Below, in pieces: positions 15,227-24,700 of a stretch of DNA of 64,000 nucleotides (positions within the stretch are counted from its first letter, which is position 1; each line of letters opens with the position of its first letter). The position numbers and the translations under genes are program-made. Origin of the DNA: Pedobacter cryoconitis (GTDB taxonomy: Bacteria > Bacteroidota > Bacteroidia > Sphingobacteriales > Sphingobacteriaceae); contig NZ_JACHCC010000016.1 in assembly GCF_014207135.1 (NCBI RefSeq), positions 1-64,000 on the forward strand, given 5' to 3'. The notes beneath the pieces are model-generated. The model made no database searches, had not been told where the DNA came from, and saw only the letters and a list, made by a program, of their open reading frames with translations.

Positions 15227-17293
15227 CTATTTAAGAATATCTTCTGCTTCACTTTTCTTTCTTCCGATGTTATAAAGGACAAACCCCATAAACAAGAAGA
15301 TTAAAACACCCAGCAATTGATAACCTCCTTCGCCAAACCAGCGGGTGAAGATAGGCTCTACATTAACCTTGCTTAGGTTTGTTCTGACCGACGGAATAAC
15401 CATCAATACCGCAACGACGACTCCTGCCAATGCACCACCAGCAACAAGTCCCGTCGCAAAAAGATTTCCAGGTCCCAGTTCTTCTTCCTCAGGAGTTTTT
15501 ACTTTCTTTCTGTCTCTCCAGTCTATTGCACCTTTAATCGCACCACCAACAAAAATTGGAAGCGTAGTAGATAAAGGCAAATAAGCCCCTACAGCAAAAG
15601 ATAATGCATTCACACCACATAACTCAATTGTAATGGCAATAAACACACCTACCAGTACATACTGCCAATCCAGGTTAAAAGAAAGCATCCCTTTAATCAA
15701 GGTAGCCATTAAAGTAGCCTGTGGCGCAGAATATAACTCCGTACCGATCGCATGTTTAATTCCCTGGGCAAGCATTTCAGGAGTAGGAGTGTCCAGGATA
15801 CGGACAGTCAGACCAATCACAATAGAAGAAACAATAACACCGATAAACAAAGCAATCTGCTGATATCTTGGTGTTGCCCCAATAATATAACCTGTTTTTA
15901 AATCCTGTGAAGTTGCACCCGCATTGGCCGCTGCAATACAAATCATACCACCTACAACCAGTGCCATTGGTTCGTAAACCTTACCAGTCCATCCTACAGC
16001 GATAAAAACAAGACAAGTACCCATAATAGTCGCAATCGTCATCCCCGAAATCGGGTTATTACTTGATCCGATCAAACCTACAATACGGCTTGAAACTGTC
16101 ACGAAGAATGCACCAAATACAACTACCAGTACACCGATCAGTAAATTACTCATAATCCCGTTACTTGGAATCTGAGGTAAAACGGCAACCAGGATAATTA
16201 AGGCTAAACTTCCGATACCAACTATTTTAAGCGAAAGATCACGCTCAGTTCTTTTAGTATCAGCTACCGATTTACCTTCTTTAATAGAACCAAGACTGTC
16301 TTTGAAAGAAGATATAATCGTAGGAATAGTCTTTAACAAAGTGATAAATCCACCAGCTGCTACTGCTCCGGCACCAATTTGTTTTACATAAGCCTGGTAT
16401 ATAGCCAGCGGGTAATCGGCAAATGTTTTCGTTACCGGATCCCATCCACCAGAACCACCTGATTTAGTAATATCAGCCAGCAAACCCAGTTTAACCAATT
16501 GATGCGCAGCTAATGCCGGATCAATCAGCGTAGCCAGTAAAGGAATCAGTCCCAGCCACGCCAGAACACCACCTGCTACAAGTACACCGGCTATTTTTGG
16601 TCCGATAATATAACCTACACCCATATATTCAGGCGTGATTTCACCACTTACCTGTGCAGAAGGAAGAAATTTATTAGCTTGTGTCGTTACCCAGGTTGGT
16701 GCTTCAGAAATCACATGGAAAACCTTTTGCATCATGGCATAGATCATGGCAAAACCCAGACCCCAGAAGGCCGTACGCGCAAATGTTCCACCTCTTTCTC
16801 CAGCTTTTAATACTGCTGCACAAGCCGTTCCTTCAGGATAGGGAAGTGTCTCATGCTCTTTAACGATCAGAGATCTTCTTAACGGGATCATCATCATCGT
16901 TCCCAGTACTCCACCCAGAATGGCCAGAATAAGGATCGTCATGTAATTGAAAAATGCTTCTCCCGAACTTTGACCACCCATGTCACTGCTTAAGAATAAA
17001 AATCCTGGCAATGTAAATACCACACCGGCAGCGATCGACTCTCCGGCCGAACCCGTAGTCTGAATAATGTTATTCTCCAGGATAGTTGTCTTAAAAAACT
17101 TTTTACCCAGTGTAATGGCCAGAACGGCAATCGGAATTGAAGCTGAGACAGTTAGTCCGGCTTTTAGCGCAAGATAAACTGTTGCTGCTCCAAATATAAT
17201 TCCTGCTATACAGCCCAGTAAAATGGACTTAATAGTAAATTCTGCAATATTGCTTTCAGCGGGTATGAAAGGCTTAAACTCTTCTTTAATCAT
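15227..17293 (-). CDS. OPT-family oligopeptide transporter
   Basis: This 688-residue polytopic membrane protein has about 14-16 hydrophobic segments. Its N-terminal segment KSILLGCIAGIIFGAATVYLALKAG is quoted in part only: AATVYLALKAG is the family hallmark, followed by QTTGSAGESIAAGVVFT and the internal NNPISGMT repeat. OPT proteins import oligopeptides or metal-chelate compounds with protons across the inner membrane; this bacterial subgroup has no tested substrate that I can assign. It stands alone, with its own terminator downstream. Length is normal and no defect is visible. Confidence 0.92.
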   Translation of the reverse strand: MIKEEFKPFIPAESNIAEFTIKSILLGCIAGIIFGAATVYLALKAGLTVSASIPIAVLAITLGKKFFKTTILENNIIQTTGSAGESIAAGVVFTLPGFLFLSSDMGGQSSGEAFFNYMTILILAILGGVLGTMMMIPLRRSLIVKEHETLPYPEGTACAAVLKAGERGGTFARTAFWGLGFAMIYAMMQKVFHVISEAPTWVTTQANKFLPSAQVSGEITPEYMGVGYIIGPKIAGVLVAGGVLAWLGLIPLLATLIDPALAAHQLVKLGLLADITKSGGSGGWDPVTKTFADYPLAIYQAYVKQIGAGAVAAGGFITLLKTIPTIISSFKDSLGSIKEGKSVADTKRTERDLSLKIVGIGSLALIILVAVLPQIPSNGIMSNLLIGVLVVVFGAFFVTVSSRIVGLIGSSNNPISGMTIATIMGTCLVFIAVGWTGKVYEPMALVVGGMICIAAANAGATSQDLKTGYIIGATPRYQQIALFIGVIVSSIVIGLTVRILDTPTPEMLAQGIKHAIGTELYSAPQATLMATLIKGMLSFNLDWQYVLVGVFIAITIELCGVNALSFAVGAYLPLSTTLPIFVGGAIKGAIDWRDRKKVKTPEEEELGPGNLFATGLVAGGALAGVVVAVLMVIPSVRTNLSKVNVEPIFTRWFGEGGYQLLGVLIFLFMGFVLYNIGRKKSEAEDILK

Positions 17294-17412
17294 TATAAAA
17301 AAATATGGTTTAAAGATATCTTTTTTTGTCCATCAAACAAGATAAAGCTTAGAAAAACTGCTTTAAAACCACCGCAGGCAGAATTTTAATTTTCCTTTTA
17401 TGAAATTGAACC

Positions 17413-17790
17413 TTACATCCATTTAGACGCAAAGCGATAAAACTCATGTCTTAAATCATTGATTATCTTCTCTTCGGTAAGGTAGTCGCCATGCAGATTA
17501 TTATTCTCTGCTATTGTTTTCTTTTCTACCCCACCAGATTCCATAACCTGTTCAGTAATCATGCTGTTGTTTTCAAGTATTTCACCTCTCAGCTCTTCAA
17601 TGGCGTGTCGCTGAATAATAAACTGGTTTTGAAAATGTTCGACCTGTTCGGCAACTTCTTCGCCGGTATTGTCCGCAAGAATTTCCTGCAGGCGGCCCTG
17701 TAAGATATCCAGTTCCTGAGCATAAAAATCAAGTCCTCTTAAAGAATCACTGTGCAGATCGGTGATGTGTTTAATGCTGATGGTTTTCAT
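17413..17790 (-). CDS. Helical hypothetical protein
   Basis: The 125-residue protein is soluble, acidic and almost entirely helical, with heptad-like stretches at about residues 18-75 (LDFYAQELDILQGRLQEIL and following) suggesting a coiled coil. There is no signal peptide, cysteine pair or recognisable catalytic motif. It lies 30 bases downstream of the MATE transporter stop on the same strand side (the MATE gene ends at 17821), so the two may share a transcript. I do not recognise a family; a small conserved Sphingobacteria protein is the likely classification. Confidence 0.6.
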   Translation of the reverse strand: MKTISIKHITDLHSDSLRGLDFYAQELDILQGRLQEILADNTGEEVAEQVEHFQNQFIIQRHAIEELRGEILENNSMITEQVMESGGVEKKTIAENNNLHGDYLTEEKIINDLRHEFYRFASKWM

Positions 17791-17820
17791 AAGAATTCGT
17801 TTTTACTAATTTACTCTTAT

Positions 17821-19149
17821 TTAAACTGTAATGTGTTGATTACCCATCTTTTTCTTAAACCTGAACAGGAGCAAAGCCGATGAAATGCTCAGACCAATTA
17901 AAAAGCCTGTCCATATCCCAATTGGGCCAAGGTTTAAATGAAAAGCCAGATAGTATCCACTAGGCAGACCAATCACCCAATAGGCAATAGCGATTAGTCC
18001 GGTTGGAATATTCACATCTTTTATTCCCCTTAATAATCCAGCAGTAATCGTCTGTAGTGCATCCGGAATCTGGAAAACAGCTGCGTACAGAATTAACGGG
18101 CCAGCCATGGCAACCACCTGCTGATCTGCCGTGAAGGCAAATGGAATAATGTTCCTGATCATGAATAGAACAAGTGCACAGAATCCTCCGAATATTAATG
18201 CGGTCAGTACAGTTCCATTGCCAATAATATAACCTTTCTTCCAGTCCATCCCGCCATAGGCGTTACTAATCCGGATAGAACCGGCTTCTGCCAGGCCAGT
18301 GAAGAATATAAATGTAAAAGCAACACAACTTAATGCAATCTGATGAGCTGCAAGTTCCTTTGCGCCAATAGTCCCGATTAAAATACCTGAAACAGCAAAT
18401 GCGCCGAATTCCATACCGATCTGAAGACCGCTTGGAATACCCAAGCCCAATAACTCACGGATAGTTTCCCACTTGATTACCCATTGCTTTTTCCATACAG
18501 CTATGAACCGCTTGTAAAATGGGCTAATCAATATAGTCGCGCCCATCAGGACAAAAATAATAACACGCGTCATCAAAGTCCCCCATGCTGCGCCGAGTAA
18601 CTCCATTCTTGGAAAATCCAGGTTTCCTAAGATAAGCAGCCAGTTAAAAAAAATATTGATCGGTAAAGCTATTAATGAAATAAGCATTGCCGTACGCGTT
18701 TTTTCCAGACCATCAGTAAACTGCTGCAAAGCGATAAACAATAGCATAGGTATAGTCGAATAACTCATGATACGCATAAAAGGAATAGCCAGTTCAACCA
18801 CTTCCTTGTCCTGCCCCAGATGGTGCAACACACCGGTCCCCAATTCTAATCCTATACAGATAATTATACTGGTAATTAAACAGAGGATTAATCCATTGAA
18901 TAAATAATGGGAAATTTTTTTGCCATCATGACTTCCATTAGCCATTGACACTGTCTGAGCAATAGACATAGCTATCCCAATTCCCATAATGAAAGGGATA
19001 TTGATGACATTCATTACTAAGGATGCAGCAGCGAGGTGTTTGTAGCTGAGACTGCCAACCATGGCCATATCTATAATATGTAATACGATCTGAGAAAGTT
19101 CACCAATAATAAGTGGTATGGCCAGTTTTATTGTTTTAGAAGTTTCCAT
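17821..19149 (-). CDS. MATE-family multidrug/cation antiporter
   Basis: The start is placed at 19149 (METSKTIKLAIPLIIGELSQ), where the family homology begins; the upstream extension of 20 residues is basic and unlike the family. The 442-residue product has 12 predicted helices in two homologous halves, with HIIDMAMVGSL in helix 1-2 and the second-half GIPSGLQIGMEFGAF segment, both typical of the NorM/DinF-like family. Such proteins export cationic drugs or metabolites in exchange for Na+ or H+. The substrate is unknown. The helical protein gene at 17413 follows closely. Confidence 0.9.
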   Translation of the reverse strand: METSKTIKLAIPLIIGELSQIVLHIIDMAMVGSLSYKHLAAASLVMNVINIPFIMGIGIAMSIAQTVSMANGSHDGKKISHYLFNGLILCLITSIIICIGLELGTGVLHHLGQDKEVVELAIPFMRIMSYSTIPMLLFIALQQFTDGLEKTRTAMLISLIALPINIFFNWLLILGNLDFPRMELLGAAWGTLMTRVIIFVLMGATILISPFYKRFIAVWKKQWVIKWETIRELLGLGIPSGLQIGMEFGAFAVSGILIGTIGAKELAAHQIALSCVAFTFIFFTGLAEAGSIRISNAYGGMDWKKGYIIGNGTVLTALIFGGFCALVLFMIRNIIPFAFTADQQVVAMAGPLILYAAVFQIPDALQTITAGLLRGIKDVNIPTGLIAIAYWVIGLPSGYYLAFHLNLGPIGIWTGFLIGLSISSALLLFRFKKKMGNQHITV

Positions 19150-19519
19150 TGACCGCAAAGATCGCCTAAATAGGAGGAGGTTCTGGTGAAGAACTGGCTG
19201 AAGCGGCAAAAATTGAGGATGAGCCAGAAATGAGAAACCCGGCGATATTCTGCCGGGCGTCTGCTATTGGGTGTGTTGTTGCTGTTCTTGTCTGTGGGCT
19301 TTTCCGGTTTGTTAAACTGGTTGCCGTTATTGAGTAGTATGACTATGAGAATTTCCAATGGTTTAAACGGTTGTTGAAATAAATTATAAAAAGAATGAAT
19401 AATTTATAGAGGGGGAAAATAATGTGATTTAGATTTAGTTTTTTATTGCAGTGTATCTATTTGAGTGACAAATAATTAATTTAATTTGTTTTGCCATTCA
19501 GCATTGGTTATATTTGATT
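19150..19519. other. Intergenic, possible small membrane peptide
   Basis: No established gene is found. A 35-codon plus-strand frame (19230-19337) would make a hydrophobic peptide with one membrane helix (GCVVAVLVCGLF), but it has no recognised relatives or clear start signal. A/T-rich sequence after 19380 probably holds the promoter of the small gene at 19520. Confidence 0.3.
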
Positions 19520-19753
19520 ATGGACATATTTAACAGAGAAAAATACGATATCGTATTTAGTAGCGGGTTAGGAGCCTATAACACCAATAAAGACAATGAA
19601 TCAAGGACAGTTATGAATAAATACATAACATTCTGCGAGAAACTAATCACTGAAAACCCTGATGCTCAGGTAGACGATCTTTGTGATTCGGCAAAGACCG
19701 GGTTTTATTACCTGAAGAAATATGGTGAAATCCCGCTTGTAAATACTTTATAA
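19520..19753 (+). CDS. Small hypothetical protein
   Basis: ATG at 19520 is preferred over the TTG six bases upstream. The 77-residue product is acidic, soluble and without known motifs. It has the ordered segment MNKYITFCEKLITENPDAQ and probably folds as a few helices. Codon use looks normal for the genome. It precedes the GmhB-like phosphatase gene by 85 bases in the same direction, but no functional link is evident. It may be a lineage-specific gene. Confidence 0.45.
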   Translation: MDIFNREKYDIVFSSGLGAYNTNKDNESRTVMNKYITFCEKLITENPDAQVDDLCDSAKTGFYYLKKYGEIPLVNTL

Positions 19754-19838
19754 AGAGCTTGCTGTTGTTTTTATAAATCCCAGGAATCATCGTGGTTTTT
19801 TCGTTTATATTTTGATCTTTGACAGCAAATCAAAAATA

Positions 19839-20336
19839 ATGAATAAAGCAATTTTTTTAGACCGTGATGGGGTCCTTAATCATGAGATTTATGATTACAT
19901 CTGCCGATTGGAAGATTTTGAAGTGCTGGAATACCAGATTCCACCTTTAAAGAAATTCTTTGATGAAGGTTACCTTTTGGTAGTAATTACTAATCAGGGA
20001 GGAATTGCCCTGCAAAGATATACAGAAGATACCCTTGCAGAAATGCATGAGATCCTTTTCAATAAATTCGAAGAACATGGCGCTGAGATTATCCATGCCT
20101 ACTATTGTCCGCACCATCCGACAGTATCAGGAGAATGTGATTGCCGTAAACCAAAATCTGGTATGCTGCTCGAAGCAATTGCCGAATATAATATAGATCC
20201 TGCTTTATCTGTGATGATTGGCGATAAACCAAGAGATGTAGAAGCTGCTAACGGAGCAGGAGTGAAGGGGATACTGATTACACCTGATGAGCAGATAGAC
20301 TATGATAAAGTCAAAGCTGTTCTGGCAGGAAATTAA
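19839..20336 (+). CDS. gmhB: HAD phosphatase, D-glycero-heptose bisphosphate phosphatase-like
   Basis: ATG at 19839 puts the HAD motif AIFLDRDGVLN at residues 4-14 (nucleophile Asp9, acid/base Asp11), the usual position in GmhB and HisB-N proteins. Then come motif 2 VVITNQGG, the zinc loop with CPHHP and CDCRKPK, and motif 4 MIGDKPRDVEAA. At 165 residues the length fits. GmhB removes the 7-phosphate of heptose bisphosphate in LPS inner-core synthesis; the histidinol-phosphatase branch shares the same zinc loop and cannot be excluded without neighbours, since no his or other heptose genes are present. Confidence 0.8.
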   Translation: MNKAIFLDRDGVLNHEIYDYICRLEDFEVLEYQIPPLKKFFDEGYLLVVITNQGGIALQRYTEDTLAEMHEILFNKFEEHGAEIIHAYYCPHHPTVSGECDCRKPKSGMLLEAIAEYNIDPALSVMIGDKPRDVEAANGAGVKGILITPDEQIDYDKVKAVLAGN

Positions 20337-20357
20337 AGATCAAAACCGAAATAAAAC

Positions 20358-20393
20358 AAAAGAGTCCCGGCCATACGACCGGGACTCTTTTGT
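20358..20393. terminator. Bidirectional terminator between phosphatase and aldolase genes
   Basis: AAAAGAGTCCCGG, the loop CCATACGA and CCGGGACTCTTTT form a strong stem with an A-run and a T-run on its sides. It serves the convergent genes ending at 20336 (plus) and 20413 (minus). Confidence 0.9.
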
Positions 20394-20412
20394 TTATACT
20401 ATAAAGCTGTGC

Positions 20413-21078
20413 TTATTTCTGAGCTTCAGCTGCTTTTTTATGATCAGCAAGGAATGTTGCCAGTCCACTATCAGTTAATGGGTGTTTTAATAAACCTAAG
20501 ATAGCAGATAAAGGACCTGTCATTACATCAGCGCCTAATTTAGCACATTCGATAATATGTAATGGTCCGCGGATAGATGCTGCTAAAATTTCAGTTGCAT
20601 ATCCATAGTTATCAAAAATCAAACGGATATCTTCAACCAGTTGCAAACCTTCGCTACCTATATCATCTAAACGGCCAAGGAAAGGAGAAACGTAAGTTGC
20701 TCCGGCTTTAGCAGCTAATAATGCCTGTCCGGCAGAGAATATCAATGTACAGTTAGTTCTGATTCCTTTAGAAGAGAAATATTTGATGGCTTTAACACCG
20801 TCCTTAATCATTGGAACTTTAACTACGATCTTTGGATCAAGTTTCGCCAATGCTTCACCTTCTTTAATAATATTTTCAAAATCGGTAGAGATTACTTCAG
20901 CACTTACATCTCCGTCAACGATAGCACAAATTGCTTTGTAATGATCGATTACTTTCTGATCGCCTGAGATACCTTCTTTAGCCATAAGGCTCGGATTGGT
21001 CGTTACACCATCTAATACACCAAGATCCTGCGCTTCTTTGATTTGCTCAAGATTAGCTGTGTCAATGAAAAATTTCAT
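20413..21078 (-). CDS. fsa: Transaldolase-like fructose-6-phosphate aldolase
   Basis: The 221-residue protein begins MKFFIDTANLEQIKEAQDLG and contains DGVTTNPSLMAKEG, the signature of the small transaldolase/FSA subgroup. The Schiff-base lysine lies in IVVKVPMIKDG (about residue 86), and the segment GIRTNCTLIFSAGQ completes the TIM-barrel active site. Small transaldolases of this type move a dihydroxyacetone unit between sugar phosphates (pentose phosphate pathway) or act as fructose-6-phosphate aldolase; the two activities cannot be separated here. It is a single gene, with the SRP RNA gene upstream on the same strand. Confidence 0.9.
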   Translation of the reverse strand: MKFFIDTANLEQIKEAQDLGVLDGVTTNPSLMAKEGISGDQKVIDHYKAICAIVDGDVSAEVISTDFENIIKEGEALAKLDPKIVVKVPMIKDGVKAIKYFSSKGIRTNCTLIFSAGQALLAAKAGATYVSPFLGRLDDIGSEGLQLVEDIRLIFDNYGYATEILAASIRGPLHIIECAKLGADVMTGPLSAILGLLKHPLTDSGLATFLADHKKAAEAQK

Positions 21079-21182
21079 GATTATATGATTTAAGGAAAAA
21101 TAAACTATGGATAAATTTAGCGTATGCTTTAGCCAGAAGATTGTGCATTGAAAGCATAGTCAATCTATGAAAAGTAAAAAAT

Positions 21183-21279
21183 GGGCAAGCAACCTTTATC
21201 GCACCGCTACAACCTCCTACCCTTGCTTCGTTCCCGCCCTGGGGGAGTTCAAAGGGAGCTGATCGTAAAGGACTTGCCC
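21183..21279 (-). ncRNA. ffs: Signal recognition particle RNA, small bacterial type
   Basis: Read on the minus strand, the 97-base sequence starts GGGCAAG and ends CTTGCCC, which pair as the closing stem. Its apical part carries the conserved SRP domain IV core: CAGGGCGGGAACGAAGCA, including the asymmetric loop and the GGAA-type tetraloop region that bind Ffh. The RNA guides the Ffh GTPase in co-translational membrane targeting. A good promoter lies just upstream. Open frames crossing it on both strands are not genes. Confidence 0.88.
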
Positions 21280-21283
21280 ACTG

Positions 21284-21313
21284 CAAATGTAGCAAAAGAG
21301 TTCAGTCTACAAA
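21284..21313 (-). promoter_or_regulatory. Promoter of SRP RNA
   Basis: On the minus strand TTTG (21313-21310), an 18-base spacer and TACATTTG (21291-21284) match the Bacteroidota promoter form, with the RNA 5' end five bases beyond. Confidence 0.7.
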
Positions 21314-21315
21314 AA

Positions 21316-21717
21316 CGAAAACAAGAAATATTTGCAGTTTTTTGCGGATTTAATGATAATGGATTGAGATTTAGCGCATTGTATTTGAATAAAAATTAAT
21401 TTTATCTGTATATTTAGGGTAATATCCTCGAAATATTGACCGAATGGCACATTTTGTATGCTTTTTATCCGCCGAAAATTGGATGAAAAAGGATTTTTTT
21501 TGTGAAAATTCTTTTAAAAGGCAGATAAATGGGTTGCTAATGCAAAATTATTCTAAATAACGTCATTATGTAATTCGTAATAATTACATGTATTTATTGC
21601 TGTGTTTGTAAAAAATAGGCCTTCTTATTATTCTGTTATTTATTTTTCGTAAAAAAAATAGCAAAATGGTAATTAGACAACAAATTTATTATCTTAGTGT
21701 CTCTAATACATTAAGAT
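21316..21717. other. Intergenic upstream of gltB
   Basis: This A/T-rich stretch of about 400 bases has no gene. It must hold the promoter of the gltB-gltD operon and any regulatory leader. No recognised riboswitch or clear operator was found. Confidence 0.4.
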
Positions 21718-24700
21718 ATGGAACAAATTGAAGATAGTCAGGGCCTATATAATTCGGGCTTTGAACATGATGCTTGCGGTATTGGTTTTGTTGCTCACGT
21801 CAAAGGACGGAAGTCTCAGCAAATAATTTCTGATGCCATTACGATATTAGAGAATCTAGACCACAGGGGTGCCTGCGGTGCTGAGATTAATACCGGCGAT
21901 GGTGCCGGGATTATGATACAGATCCCACACGAGTTTTTATATGACGAGTGCCTCAGGATTGGATTCAGCTTAAATCAGTCTGGTGACTATGGTGTAGGGA
22001 TGTTATTTCTGCCTAAAGATGTCAGAACGCGTGAAGAATGCCGTGAAGTGATTTATCGTGCAGCAGAAAAGCTGAACCTGGAAATTTTAGGTTTCCGGAA
22101 AGTAAACACCAATCCAGATGGGATTGGAGATATGGCACTCTCAGTAGAGCCCGAAATGGAGCAAGTATTTGTAGCGAGACCTGACCAGATCGCTGCCGGT
22201 GCTGACTTTGAACGTAAACTATATGTATTCAAAAATTACCTGACTAAAACTATTCTGAATACAGTTAACGGAATTAAGACCGATTTTTATATCGCTTCTT
22301 TTTCTTCTCGTACTATAGTTTACAAAGGTCAGCTGACCTCCATGCAGGTGCGTACTTATTTCACTGAACTGAGTGATAAAAGAGTAGTGTCTGCTTTCGG
22401 GCTGATTCACTCGAGGTTTGCAACCAATACATTTCCTTCATGGAGACTCGCACAGCCATTCCGTTATATCGCGCACAATGGCGAGATTAATACTTTACAA
22501 GGTAATTTAAACTGGTTCCGTGCCAGTGTGAAATCATTTGCCTCAAGTTATTTTACTGCTGAAGAATTAAACATCCTGCTGCCAGTTATTGATGAAACGC
22601 AATCTGACTCTGGGTGTCTGGACAATATTATCGAATTATTGCTGCATGCGGGTCGTTCTCTGCCACATGTTTTAATGATGCTGATACCAGAGGCCTGGGA
22701 TGGTAATGATGACATGGATGAGCTTAAACAGGCTTTCTATAAGTTTCATGCTACATTGATGGAGCCCTGGGACGGACCGGCAGCTATTGCATTTACCGAT
22801 GGTAACCTGATTGGTGCCACCCTGGACAGAAATGGATTAAGGCCGTCCAGATATGCCATTACAAAAGATGACCGTGTGATCATGGCTTCCGAATCAGGAT
22901 GTCTGGCTTTAGATCAGAGCCAGATTATTGAAAAGGGAAGATTAACGCCAGGAAAAATGTTCGTGGTAGACATGGAGCAGGGAAGGATTATCAGTGATGT
23001 AGAAATCAAGACCAAAGTATGTAGCAGCCGTCCTTACGCTGACTGGCTGAACCAATATCAGATTCGTCTGGAAGAACTTTCTGATCCAAGAGTTGTATTT
23101 ACAGGATTATCCCAAGAATCAATTTTCAAATATCATCAGGTATTCGGTTATAGCAGAGAGGATATTGATCTGATCTTAAAACCGATGGCGCTGGAAGCGA
23201 AAGAACCTATTGGATCAATGGGTACTGATATTCCATTAGCAGTTTTATCACAAAAACCTCAGCATCTTTCTTCTTATTTTAAACAGTTGTTCGCGCAGGT
23301 GACTAACCCGCCTATTGACCCGATCAGGGAAAAGGTAGTGATGAGCCTTGCCGGATTTATGGGAAATAACGGCAATCTTTTAGAAGAGCATGCGATGCAA
23401 TGCCATTGTGTAGGTATTAAACACCCTATATTAACCAATCTGGAATTAGAGAAAGTAAGAAGTATAGATACCGGTGTATTCCAGTCTAAAACACTTCAAA
23501 CCTATTTCAGAGCTGATGGTAAACCTGGTTCCTTAGCTAAAGGACTTGAGCGTTTATGTCGTTATGCGGTTGATGCTGTAGAAGATGGTTTCCAGGTCAT
23601 TGTTTTATCTGACCGTGCACTAGATTCGGAGCATGCTGCAATTCCATCTTTAATGGCAGTATCTGCGGTCCATCACCACCTGATCCGTAAGGGGCACAGG
23701 GGAGCGGTAGGAATTGTCGTAGAAGCAGGAGATGTTTGGGAAGTTCATCATTTTGCCTGTTTAATAGGCTTTGGTGCAACAGCGATTAATCCATACCTAG
23801 CATTGGAAACCATCACTGGTTTTGATAAAGAAAGTGATCTTAAAGCAGAAAAACTGATTCAAAATTATATCTATGCAGTGAACAGCGGCTTATTGAAAAT
23901 ATTCTCTAAAATGGGTATTTCAACACTGCAATCTTATCACGGTGCACAAATATTTGAAATTTTAGGAATCCATAAAAGCGTTGTTGACAATTACTTCAGT
24001 GGTGCTGTGTCAAGAATTGGTGGATTAGGTTTAGATGAAATTGCTAAAGAGGCTTTAATTAAACATGGCCGTGTATTTGGTAAATCGACCCGACCTGATT
24101 TGTTGCTGCCTACTGGTGGTAATTACAAATGGAGAAGAAAAGGAGAGCAGCATTTGTTCAATCCGCAGTCGATCCATTTATTACAGAATGCTACCCGCAG
24201 AAATGATTATAACATTTATAAGCAGTATAGTAAACTCATTAATGAGCAGACTAAACAGGCTTATACTATACGTGGTTTATTTGAATTCAATTATAACCGT
24301 CCGGCTGTTCCTTTACAGGAAGTTGAGCCTGTTGAAGCCATATTAAAAAGGTTTGCAACAGGTGCGATGTCTTTCGGCTCAATTTCGCACGAAGCCCATT
24401 CTACTTTAGCTATTGCGATGAACCGTATTGGTGGAAAAAGTAATACAGGAGAAGGTGGTGAAGATGAACTGAGATACGAACTGATGCCTAACGGAGATTC
24501 TATGCGTTCGTCCATCAAACAGATTGCTTCTGCCCGTTTTGGAGTGACCAGTAACTATCTGACCAATGCAGATGAGCTTCAGATCAAAATGGCTCAGGGG
24601 GCAAAACCAGGTGAAGGAGGACAGCTTCCGGGACACAAAGTGGATGACTGGATTGCAAAAGTCCGTCATGCGACACCTGGAGTTGGTTTGATTTCTCCTC

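Noticed and set aside
19128..19358. A 76-residue minus-strand frame upstream of the MATE gene
   Set aside because: It overlaps the MATE start in another frame, is of unusual composition and has no recognisable domain.
21062..21399. Open frames on both strands around 21,180-21,290
   Set aside because: They cross the SRP RNA, whose conserved core and promoter account for the sequence.
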